A stretch of 64,000 bases of DNA from Nerophis ophidion. Taxonomy: Eukaryota > Chordata > Actinopteri > Syngnathiformes > Syngnathidae. Position 1 is the first letter of the stretch; every line of letters begins with the position of its first letter. A model generated the notes under the pieces. It ran no database searches. It worked only from the letters and a program-made list of their open reading frames with translations, and was not told the origin of the DNA. Of this stretch, positions 26,101 through 38,100 are shown one piece after another. The position numbers and the translations under genes were made by a program. The DNA is taken from NCBI RefSeq assembly GCF_033978795.1, contig NC_084627.1, positions 15,267,024 to 15,331,023 on the forward strand, given 5' to 3'.

Positions 26101-29100
26101 ACCCTGGACAAGTCGCCACCTCATCGCGGGGCCAACACAGATCATACTTGCCGACCCTCCCAATTTTTCCAGGAGACTCACGAATTTCGGTGCCCCTCCT
26201 GAAAATCTCCAGCCATGCAGGTCGCACTGAGGGTGGCCGTATAAACAACTTTAACACTGTTACAAATATGCGCCACACTGTGAACCCATACCAAACAAGA
26301 TTGACAAACACATTTCAGGAGAACATCTGCACCGTAACAGAACATAAAGACAACAGAACAAATACCCAGAAGCTCTTGCAGCACTAACTCTTCTGGGACG
26401 CTACAATATACACCACCGCTACCACCAAACCCAACCCCGCCCACCTCAAACCATTACCCTCCACCCCCTATCTCCCAAATTCGGAGGTCTCAAGGTTTTC
26501 GAGTATGACACACATAGACATTCGTACTCACATTCACACACTAGGTCCAATTTAGTGTTGCCAATCAACCTATCACCAGGTGCATGTTTTTGTTTTCAGT
26601 TATTTCACCTTTTTTTGTTAAGTGCATAACTCCACATGTGTTCTTTTATAGTTTTGATGCCTTTGGTGACAATCTACATAATCCACAGTAGTCATGAAAA
26701 TAAAGAAAACACATTGAATGAGAATGTGTGTCCAAACTTTTGGCCTGTACTGTATTCTAAACACATTTGTTTTTTCCTCATTTTTCCCACAGTGTCCATA
26801 AAAAGTACATCCACATGCGTGATGGCCAATTATACAAACCAAGAGCCAAAAATAGATTGCAATCCTGTTCTAAACGCTGATGTGTTTTATTTATGTACTT
26901 TATCATGTTTGTCAAGTATTTTTACATTTAATTCTGTCTTAATATGTGCTTATTATCTCCCGACTTAGGTTCCTTTGATCTGAAGACGTCGCGGGTGCAG
27001 GAGTGTGGCAGCCTGGACATGAGTAAATTTGGCCAGAGCCAAACCGATAAGATAAAAAGTAAGCATGCTTGGTTTATTCAAAAACATTTTAAAGGAACAA
27101 TATCGATAGCTTGTGAAGGAACATTCATCATCGGTGTAATTAGAGAATGTGAATGCTTTTGGAATTGTCTGAGCTTGTCAGCATGACACATGATGTTATT
27201 ATCAAAAAGACAGATGAAATTAAACAAAGATCAATGCAAATGGAAGGAATCGAGTGAAATGTGAACTGTTGAATGATGTGCGCGTTTCTGGGTATCTGAT
27301 TATCTGCTTTAGATTTTTGCGTGATTTAAACATTTGGGTGGAAATGTGCCTTTGAAGTCGTACACCATCATGTAAAACTCAGTAAACTGGAAACTATACA
27401 TTCAGCAACGCCAATCTAACACAATGTGCCGTGTCTGTTAACATTGCTACTTTTACACTTTTATGCTTATTGAAAGGACTGTTTGCATTTTTCACAACTA
27501 AAGAATATAACAAGAAGGCCACCAGCTAGCTTACAGTATGTTACCATTAGTACTTCAAGAGAACAGATTTAATAAATACCGTATTTTTCTGAGTATAAGT
27601 CACTCCGGAGTATAAGTCACACCTGCCGAAAATGCATAATCAAGATGGGAAAAAACATATATAAGTCGCACTGGAGTATAAGTCGCATTTTTTGGGGAAA
27701 TTTATTTGATAAAACCCAACACCAAGAATAGACATTTGAAGGGCAATTTAAAATAAATAAAGAATAGTGAACAACAGGCTGAATAAGTGTACGTTATATG
27801 ACTCACAAATAACCAACTGAGAAGGTGCCTGGTATGTTAACGTAACATATTATGGTAAGAGACGGCGTGGCGCAGTGGAAGAGTGGCTGTGCGCAACCCG
27901 AGGGCCCCTGGTTCAAATCCCACCTAGTACCAACCTCGTCACGTCCGTTGTGTCCTGAGCAAGACACTTCACCCTTGCTCCTGATGGGTGCTGGTTGGCG
28001 CCTTGCATGGCAGCTCCCTCCATCAGTGTGTGAATGTGTGTGTGAATGGGTAAATGTGGAAGTAGTGTCAAAGCGCTTTGAGTACCTTGAAGGTAGAAAA
28101 GCGCTATACAAGTACAACCCATTTATCATTTATCATTTAGAACATGCTATACATTTACCAAACAATCTGTCACTCCTAATCGCTAAATCCCATGAAATCT
28201 TATACGTCTAGTCTCTTTCCTGAATGAGCTAAATAATATTATTTGGTATTTTTCTGATAATGTGTTAATAATTTCACACATAAGTCGTTCCTGAGTATAA
28301 GTTGCACCCCTGGCCATCCATCCATCCATTTTCTACCGCTTATTCCCTTTCGGGGTCGCGGGGGGCGCTGGCGCCTATCTCAGCTACAATCGGGCGGAAG
28401 GCGGGGTACACCCTGGACAAGTCGCCACCTCATCGCAGGGCCAACACAGATAGACAAACAACATTCACACTCACATTCACACACTAGGGCCAATTTAGTG
28501 TTGCCAATCAACCTATCCCCGGGTGCATGTCTTTGGAAGTGGGAGGAAGCCGGAGTACCCGGAGGGAACCCACGCATTCACGGGGAGAACATGCAAACTC
28601 CACACAGAAAGATCCCGAGCCTGGATTTGAACCCAGGACTGCAGGACCTTCGTATTGTGAGGCAGACGCACTAACCCCTCTGCCACCGTGAAGCCCACCC
28701 CTGCCCAAACTATGAAAAAAAACTGCGACTTATAGTCCGAAAAATATGGTAATTGTCTATTTGTCACAATTAGAAGTTACATTTTGTAAAACTCTTCCAC
28801 ATGGACCGAAATAAATTTTGGCTTTGATTGGCTTTAATTTTCCGTGTCTGGACGCGGGCATGCAGAAAAGATCTTGAAGATTATTAAAAAAAAAAAAAGG
28901 ATGCAATAGCCGCCACGCAGAGTTTAAACAGGTGAGCAAGACCATAAATCACTCAAAACACCGCCCTTGCTCTGTGGCGTTGGTTTTTACATTTTACACT
29001 GCGCACCAAATCAATTTTTTTTTCCCTTAAGCAACACAGATGAGATTTTTTTTTGCCAGTCTAAACGCTCCAAGTGCTTTAAATCTGATCTTTTCACATC

Positions 29101-32100
29101 AAATTAAGGCCACATCAAGAGGTAGTCCAAATCCAATTGGAATTTGATCTTTTCAAGTGTGACTTCAGTCTAAATGACAATGCGACCTGAATGCGACCCG
29201 GATGGGACGTTTTCCTCAACTTTGGGCGAGGTACATAATTTGGTGTGCGGGGAAAGACCCGGCCCGCCAGCAGAAGTGAATACTTCACCATAACATTCGG
29301 TTTTGGCGACCCAAGTTTATTTTCAATGGCCAAAATGTCGGTGCATCACGAGTCAATAGCATGCAAATAATGGCCAATGTGTAATATATGACAATATATT
29401 TTAGTTCCGAAGAAATATCAATTGTTGAAGGACCGTAATCGATGCTGTGGCGTTTTTGCTTACATGTGAGTTGAAAAATAAAGCTAATGTTGATCCACGC
29501 TGATATCCGTGGCTCTTCTACTTAACAGCCATAAAAATATTAGAACCCTCCCAGATATATTATAGTATATATATCCATTAAATGGTAAATGGGTTGTACT
29601 TGTATAGCGCTTTTCTATCGCTTTTAAGGAGCCCAACGCGCTTTGACAGTATTTCCACAATCGCCCATTCACACACACATTCACACACTGACAGTTAATA
29701 CATTACATAACTATAATTCATTTTCACGTAAAACAACACACATTTTTCAGGTGTGGTGACCATTATCTACTGTGGCGACTTTTATTTTATTTTGTAGTAG
29801 TAGTAGCAGCGACTTCATTGTTCATTTACGGAATCCGGTCAATTTCCTTTGTTTTCACTTTATCGAACTGCACATGCAATTGACGTCAAGGCCACATTGG
29901 GGCTTGTGCCTGTTTACACTGGAGTCTGATAAAGATCACATTTACTTATAGACTGCTACATTACAGTCAGCTGAAAAAAATCTGATTTTGAAAACAATCC
30001 GATTTGGGACACAGTCTGCAGTGTTAACATAGTCAATGATAGAAAGTGAGCTCCCTCTAAGCATCTACTGAAATATGACATACACCAGCTTGAAATAGTT
30101 TCAAGTGTCTCTTCAAACACAAGTGTGAAGGTTAAGATTATTTCTTTTTTATTATTTCCATTAGTAGTTATTACTATGTAAATCACAAACTAAAATCAAA
30201 ATGGTCAGACTAAGTCCCCCAAAAGAAACGGAACTCACAAATGTTTAAATAAATCTGTCAATTAAATTTTTTTTGTCTGTAAATTGACTTTGTGCATAAC
30301 ATATTGGAACAATAGCCATTCCCAAAATTCCTTGGTTTGAAGTCAACCAAGGAAAATACATTTTGCATGGAGTCCTCTTTCTCCAATAATGTGCGAGCAC
30401 ATTTTCTTAGAAAGTTTCTGTGTTGTCATGCGCCATCATTTAGCAGAATTTTTGACAGGGTTCAGAAGTTCAGGGATTATTGGACTGTGCAAAATTTTCT
30501 AAAGTTTGAGTAATTGAAAATTTTGTGTGTCATATGCAAGTTTGCCTCCAACACTGTGGAGCCCAATTTGGAAAGAACATGGCTTTTATGCAGACACCAA
30601 TATAATGGAAACTTTAGGAAATGATAGTACACAGACTAAAGTTAAAGGTCAGCAAACGTCTTGAAAGTTGCTGGACCTTTTTTGAGGATTTTATAACATT
30701 TTTATAGGTTATGCTATTTTTTGAGTCACTCTGTACAACATATATTACATTGTTTTATGATACATGACAAGTCCCAGGCTTCCAAAACTCTTTTTCCAGA
30801 AGAGCACTTTGCCATAAAGAGCTATTTAGAGCGTGCACACGTCTTGTTAAAAGTGGGTCAAAAAAGACGAGGAGTGAGGAGCAGCAATTTAAGCTCGTGT
30901 GAGGAGCTTAAATGTTCACATTTGATGAGACGGTTGACGCGATTGATTCGCAGCCTCTATTGATTGACATGTGTAAAATATTAAAATTGCACATTTTACC
31001 TCATCCTGACAGTCATGGTGGCATATAAAATGTAGAAATCTTTGAATTAGCCACAAGATACCTCATGCTGATTACTGTAGTGTCTCTCCTGTTTTTTGCA
31101 CTTTACACAGACGTTCACTTCAGACGGAAATTGGAGAACGCATTACAATCGAGTCTGGTGGACACAAACAGTTCGCAGAACTCAAGTGGTGAGTCTTTTT
31201 ATGCTCGTGTTTGTAGCCCGAATTTTTATTTTGTGTTTGTCAAAAAGACTTTGAAGAGGTTTATTTTTTTCAACCTGCCTCCCTATACTCTATTGTGTAT
31301 GTCCTGCTTTGTTCATATTTCAAAGATGGGAGTGGCTGTACTCCCCTTATCCTAATGCTTACTTTGTTGTATGCAATTTGCATAACATTGATGGCACATT
31401 GTTTCTTGTAACAAGACACATTTTTTTTCACAAGGAAGTCATCAAACTGCTATTGTAGTATTTCCGTGCATCTACCAGTATATACTGTAACTCACATCCT
31501 CCTGTTCATAGGAACTCCGAGCCCTCTGGTGGCTACTTCCTTCTCTACACCTCAGAGTAAGTCACACCCCCAGCGCCTGTACACACACAAACACACACAC
31601 ACGACCCCACCTTTTGGCTATAAACAAATTACATTATGCGCACGCAGCAGCTCTCTCTCCATTTCATGTCACTTTTATTTCTGTGCGAGCCATTGTGCTT
31701 CTCATCATGCTGCATTCACTTTCATCACCATTCTATTTAAAAGGATGCACATTAGGTTTATTATACATTTGGAGAACGCTTCGATCAGAGCTTTTTTTAA
31801 GTGTGAGCCTCAGAGAACATAAAAAGGGGGGCATCTTTTTACTCCCTGATATAAATACTCTAAATCAGGGGTCTCAATTGCACTCCACTAGGGACCCGTA
31901 TTTTCCATAAGTCGTTAAGTTGCCACTCATTTTAATAGATTTTACCCTTTCCAAAAGGCATGGAAGTGTATTCATGTTAAAAAAGGACAAAGTGCTGTTC
32001 AGAGCACATAAAAAAATAGGTGGCCATTTTGTAAATCAACTACCAAAATGCGCTACACCAGCGAGGGCTGCATACTGCAAAAATTAATAATGCATAGGGC

Positions 32101-35100
32101 CGTATTTATACATTTTCTGCATTAGATCTAGTTTATATTTTATTAAGTGACAAAGCAAATTGGTGGGATATTTAATAATCTCATTAATAATTAATTTTAG
32201 TTTTTAGAATATGCCCATGTGCCATGGCAGAATGTTATGTTTTAGCTATTAGTGGTATTGTTGTTTGTGGTGTCCCGATTCGATTACAATATCGGATATC
32301 GGTGCAATATCAACAACAACAAAAAAACAAGTATTGCTTGTATTCCGACACTTGACTTCTTCCCGTAAGTAAAAACCATTGGTGGTCAACGAAGCCAAGA
32401 TGGCTGTTGTATAGCAAGCTATCGAAGTACAAAATAAGCTTAAATGTTCCCTCAAAAAGCAGATACAGACAAATTAATCAAACTATGCAATGCAATAAAA
32501 AAAAAAAAAAAAAAATTGCCGAATGATATTAAGGATTATACGTCGTTCGCGTTCCCAGACATATGGAACTATAACTCCAGACATCATTCTGCACGACCAA
32601 AACACGTGAAAACTTAGAAAAGCATGGAGGTCTACAACTTCTTTGTGTTTGGCTGGGTCAGGGAAATTGGTATCAAGACTCTCCCGGATAAATATGTGTT
32701 GTTTTTGCCCAGGTAAAGTTGCATTTCCTCATATAACTTTGCGTCTACTTGTTGGTGTTGCACGCGCTGTTTAGGAGTAATATGTTTTTGAGTAACGCGA
32801 TGTTTTGATCTTTATCAAAAAATAACTGTAGATGTCAACATTGTATATGTGCTGAATGCTTCATTTATGATTGCCGCCTTTGGTAAAAGCTTAACCCGTT
32901 TAGTTTTTGCTGACATTTGCCTTATTTTCTTTAGACCCACCGAGTTGGTGCTTTTCGAAAACACTTAAAGTACCAATGATTGTCACACACAAACTAGGTG
33001 TGGTGAAATTTGTCCTCTGCATTTGACCCATCCCCTTGTTCACCCCCTGGGAAGTGAGGGGAGCAGTGAGCAGCAGCGGTGCTACGCCCGGGAATCATTT
33101 ATCCTGATTCAACCCCCAATTCCAACCCTTGATGCTGAGTGCCAAGCAGGGAGGCAATGGTTCCCATTTTTTTTATTGTCTTTGGTATGACTCGGCCGGG
33201 ATTTGAACTCCCAACCTACCGATCTCAGGGCGGACACTCTAACCACTAGGCCACTGAGTAGGGTTATCAATCATGTGTTAAAGAAATGCAGGTAATATCC
33301 GGATAATAATTAAATGAGAAGTGATAAGCGGTAAAAGTATATCAAACAAACCTTTTGACGAAGTGATCACTGCAAACTCATGCATTTTTCGACTGTACTC
33401 CCTTGGACTGGAGTGTTGTTTCTTAAGATCTTGCACTCTTCCGCCCTTTTGGATTGCCTCCCAATAAACTCTGAAGAAACGTTTATCCTTTTTGCGATTT
33501 GAACGAGAAAACACCTCAAGCATTGGACTGGCGCCTAATATCCATTGAGAACTGAGCGAGCTTGACCACAACACATATTGAATGGGAGGGACATGACGTC
33601 AGTATCCATCCATCCATTTACTACCGCTTGTCCCTTTTGGGGTCACAGGGGCTGCTGGAGCATATATCAGCTGCATTCGGGCGGAAGGCAGGGAACACGT
33701 CAGTAAAATCCAAAAAATTGGTTGACATCAGCTTGCATGTGAAATCTCTGATATTAGCTCCATTAGAAGTGGTCTTGCACCGCGTTGACTTGTGTAAAGC
33801 GGGACAATTAACAGCTACCGTATGTTCCGGACTATAGAGTGCACCGATATATTAGCCATATATATGTTGCGAAATGACTATTTACACAGAAAGATTCTGT
33901 AAATGTTTATTTACATAATACATACCTTAATTGTTTCCAAACAGTGCTTATACCACGGCAGTAAAATGGCTGAGCAAACAAAACAGAGGTCATTGTCATG
34001 GACACACTAAGAGCAGAAGCTAAGCTAAACAGACTAAATAACTCCAGGGTGACGTCTTGGCCTGTACACTGAGGATTTTACGAAACTGAAAAAAGAATGT
34101 CGTCGTTTGTTAGCATATTAGCTAATGCTAAAGACGCTCGCATCGTTACTTTAGGATAGCATGTACAAATATGCATGAACATATTCCTATAGACATCACA
34201 CACGTGACGATTTAGTAAGTATAAACAGTTTTAGTTATACTGCAAAACTTACAAACGTTGCAAGGAGTTGTAAATTAACAATCCATACGAACAGAACGCT
34301 AAGGACGGCGAGAACACTGAACGGCACTTTCAATTTTTGGTTGAAAGCACTAAATGGAAAGACTCTGCTGTACCTGCACTGAGAAAACTTGTCCAAAAGA
34401 TGGCGCCATTGCACAAACGACAAAACACATTCTCATTGTATTTGCTTGTTTTTCTTTATTTTTCAAACTTTGTATTTAGGCCGTCTGCGAAGAAAACTCC
34501 ATAAATTAATTAAGAGGTCAAAGTGTGGGAAAAAAATAGCGTTTTATAATCTGGCATTTACGGTAAATGTCCTTCATTAAGCACATATGTTTGATATTTT
34601 CTTTTATTTTAGTTAATTAATTTATAAAAGGTAAACATGCCGAGCTATACTGTGAGATACTAGGATCTGGCAGCTGCCCAACAGCTAAGTACAGTACACA
34701 ACAGCAAACAAGCTCGACGTATGTAGCAATTGTCATTAATTGAAAAATATTGTAGCCCAAAATACGAAATTGGTCAATATAAACACATATAAAGTCGGTA
34801 TAATTGCATATTACTTATGTAAACTAAGTCGGACGTTTATTTAAAAATATCCTCTTGTGTGGATCATTCAAGTGTGTCATGAGAGTCATGTGTTAAACTT
34901 AATTATTGTGACCACTAGTTATTGGCACAACAAATTATCACTCCACTTCCATTTAATTAAAGACACCATAAGTCCATTCAATGTAATAACGGGTTAGTTT
35001 TTTTCATACCAGTACACATGTTATGTTTGAATAATTTGACTTAATCAAGCCTTTTTGTAACATTTCACACTACAAAATAATTGCAGTATGTACTGTGTAG

Positions 35101-38100
35101 CGTGGGTTCCCTCCGGGTACTCCGGCTTCCTCCCACTTCCAAAGACATGCACCTGGGGATAGGTTGATTGGCAACACTAAATTGGCCCTAGTGTGTGAAT
35201 GTGAGTGTGAATGTGGTCTGTCTTATCTGTGTTGGCCCTGCGATGAGGTGGCAACTTGTCCAGGGTGTACCCCGCCTTCCGCCCGATTGGAGCTGAGATA
35301 GGCGCCAGCGCCCCCCGTGACCCTGAAAGGGAATAAGCGGTAGAAAATGGATGGATGGATGTACTGTGATTCGTGCTTATACAGAGCATCCATAAAGTGT
35401 TCACATCGCTTCACTTTTTCCACATTTTGTCATGTTACCGCAAGACCTAAGAATCTTTGGGCACCTCACTATTTGATTACGATTCAGTACCTACGATTCG
35501 ATAAAAAATATATTATTGATGCAGCTTCGATTTATGTATACTATTGCAGTTTTACATTTCTTTTCCGTTCACTAAATAAGCATTTATCACTTGCAACTTA
35601 AAAAAAACAGTGCATTTGTAATAGGAAATAGTTAAAATAGTTACCACATTTTTAAATCAATGAAAATGTGTGCAAAATTGGAACATAAAGTGCCTGATAA
35701 TAAATGAGATGGTGGGATCTCTAGGTGAGGTGGCTCACTACAGTCAGTCAAATTTTAGAACCGTCCGCATTACTTTATTTACAATAAATATATCGAATAT
35801 TGACGTTTACTAACGGATTCTATAATCGTCCATGTACGAATTGCGATACACTTAAAAAAATTGATAATTTTCCCCACCTTTAGTTACAGCCTTATTCCAA
35901 AATGGAATACATTCATTTGTGTCCTCCAAATTACACACACAATACCCCATAATGACAATGTAAAAAAGTATATATTTTTTATTTTATTTAATTTTTTTAC
36001 ATATTTTTGCAAATGTACTAAAATATGAAAAACAAAGAAATCACATGTACATAAGTATTGAGAGACTTAGCCATGAAGCTCAAAAGTCAACTGAAGGGTA
36101 TACTGTTTCAACTGATTATCATTGATATGTCTACCTGTGGTAAATTCCGTTGCTAGGACATGATTTGGAAAGGCACACCTGTCTATATACTTTATATGGT
36201 CTCACACTTGACAGTGCATGGCAGAGCACAAACCAAGAATGAAGTTAAATTAATTTTCTGTAGGCCTCCAAGACACGATTCTCTCGTGGCACAAATTTGA
36301 GAAAAGGTACAGAAAAGTATCTGCTGCCAATGAGCACAAAGGCCTCCATCTCCCGGAAATAGAAGACATCTGGAACCACCAGGACTCTTCCTAGAGCTGA
36401 CCGGCAGCCTAAACAGAGCGATCGGGGTAGAAGGGTCCTAGTCGGGGAGGTGACAAAAACCTGACGGTCACTCTGTCAGAGCTACAGCTTTCCTCGGTGG
36501 ATAGAGGAAAAGCTTCCAGAAGTACAACCATCTCTTCAGCAATCCCCAAGTCAGGCCTGTATGGTAGAGTGGTCAGACGGAAGCCATTCCTTTGTAAACA
36601 TTTGCCAAAAAGCGCCTAAAAGACTCTCAGGCCATGTGAAACAGAGTTATCTGGTCTGATGAGACACAGATTGAACTCTTAGGGAGGAATGCCAGGCATC
36701 ATGTTTGGAGGAAGCCAGGCACCGCTCATCACCAGACCAATACCATCCCTACAGTGAAGCTTGGTGGTGGCAGCATCATGCTGTGGGGGTGGTTTTCAGC
36801 GGCAGGAACTTGGGAGTCTAGTCAGGATAGAGGGAAAGATGAATGCATCAATGTACAGAGACATCCTGGATGAAAACCTGCTCCAGAGTGCTATTGAGCT
36901 TAGACTGTGGCAATGGTTCATCTTTCAGCAGGACAACTACCCGAAACACACAGCCAATGTATCAAAGGAAAAGGCTTCAGGACAACCCTTACATGTCCAT
37001 GAGTGGTCCAGCCAGATCCCAGACTTAAATCCGATCATCTCTGGAGAAATCTGAAAATGTGTGTGCTAGCCACATCCCATCTAACCTGATGGAGCTTTAG
37101 AGGTGCTGGAGAGAGGAATGGACAAAACTGCCCAAAGATAGGTGTGCCAAGCTTGTGGCATCGTATTAAAAAAGACTTGAGGCTGAAATTGCTGCCAAAG
37201 ATGCATCAACAAAGTATTAAGGAAAGACTGCGAATACTTATGTACATGTATTTCTTTATTATTTATTTTTAATAAATTTCCCACAAAAAATATTTTCACA
37301 TTATCACTGCAGGGTATTGTGTGTAGAATTTTGAAGACAAAAACACATTTTTGTCCAATACTCATGGCTCTAAAATCAGGATATCGTGTCGGGAGAGAAA
37401 ATGTTGTATCGGGACACCCCTTGTTGTTGTAGCTACACTTCAAAATAACTATTGGTTTCAATAAATGAAATCACTTAAAAATTAAATATTAAAATGTTTG
37501 AAATATTATGTTCAGCTTTGAAAACACGGTATTATACTTAGTCACTCCTCCTGTAGGTTACTTAAAGTCTCATTTTACAAACCTAAAAATAGTAAATAAT
37601 AATGATCTACTACTGTAAATAGTTTAATAATTCACAGAACTTACTGCCAGGCCTCTTTTGTTTTTGCAAAATTTTAAAGCAGATTTTTTTATTATTTTTT
37701 TTTTTACTTAAAAGTTCCTTAAAAAAATGTAATTTTGATGTCTTTACAATGTTCCATACAAATGTTTTAGGAAATCAAGACTAGTCAATGTAGCTGTAGC
37801 AATTTTTTCGTTATTTTTCTTAAGCTGCTGCGCATCCCCTGAAGTCTTTTGGTGCTCCTCTTCTGTGTTTTTGTTATGTTGTGGTTATTAGTCTGTGTAA
37901 ACCAGAGTTAGGATAGAGGGTATACTGAGGTTGCAAATATAGTTCCTGTACTGTATATGTATGGCCCCAGCCTGAATTAACTCAAACTTTATACTCTGCA
38001 AAGTATTTAAACTTTTGCCAGCTACATCTCCCATTCAGGTGCTTTTGTCCCCCGATAAGTAACGACAAAAGCAATTAGTGAGACCTTGGTAGTATTGATA

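Larger units (their letters stand above)
25100..26752. mobile_element. Tc1-type MITE carrying four nested insertions
   Basis: Ends AGTACAGGCCAAAAGTTTGG and CCAAACTTTTGGCCTGTACT are inverted repeats, with TA after the right end. The element's own sequence is only 25100-25328 and 26589-26752; the rest is later insertions. Within it ...GAATATAAAACATG... is split by a hAT element and a SINE. Confidence 0.8.
27579..28749 (+). mobile_element. TA-flanked MITE (ATAAGTCGC family), copy 2, with two SINEs inside
   Basis: Ends CCGTATTTTTCTGAGTATAA and TATAGTCCGAAAAATATGG, with TA on both sides (27577-27578, 28750-28751). The internal sequence aligns with copies 1 and 3. A SINE-A (27861-28134) and a SINE-B (28316-28695) are inserted. 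Confidence 0.88.
32266..37420. mobile_element. Composite hAT-type element of about 5.2 kb with nested repeats
   Basis: Left end TGTGGTGTCCCGATT and right end TATCGGGACACCCC, with TTGTTGTT on each side (32258-32265, 37421-37428). The TTG-rich duplication is low complexity, so the outer limits are less certain than for other elements. Nested inside are a SINE-C, a SINE-B fragment, a TA MITE, another SINE-B fragment and a Tc1 that is itself interrupted. Confidence 0.5.

Noticed and set aside
33278..33574. Minus-strand ORF with SNRKKDKRFFRVYWEAIQKGG, resembling part of a THAP domain
   Set aside because: The Cys and His residues of a THAP finger are not convincingly placed; kept only as a possible transposon exon within the composite hAT locus.
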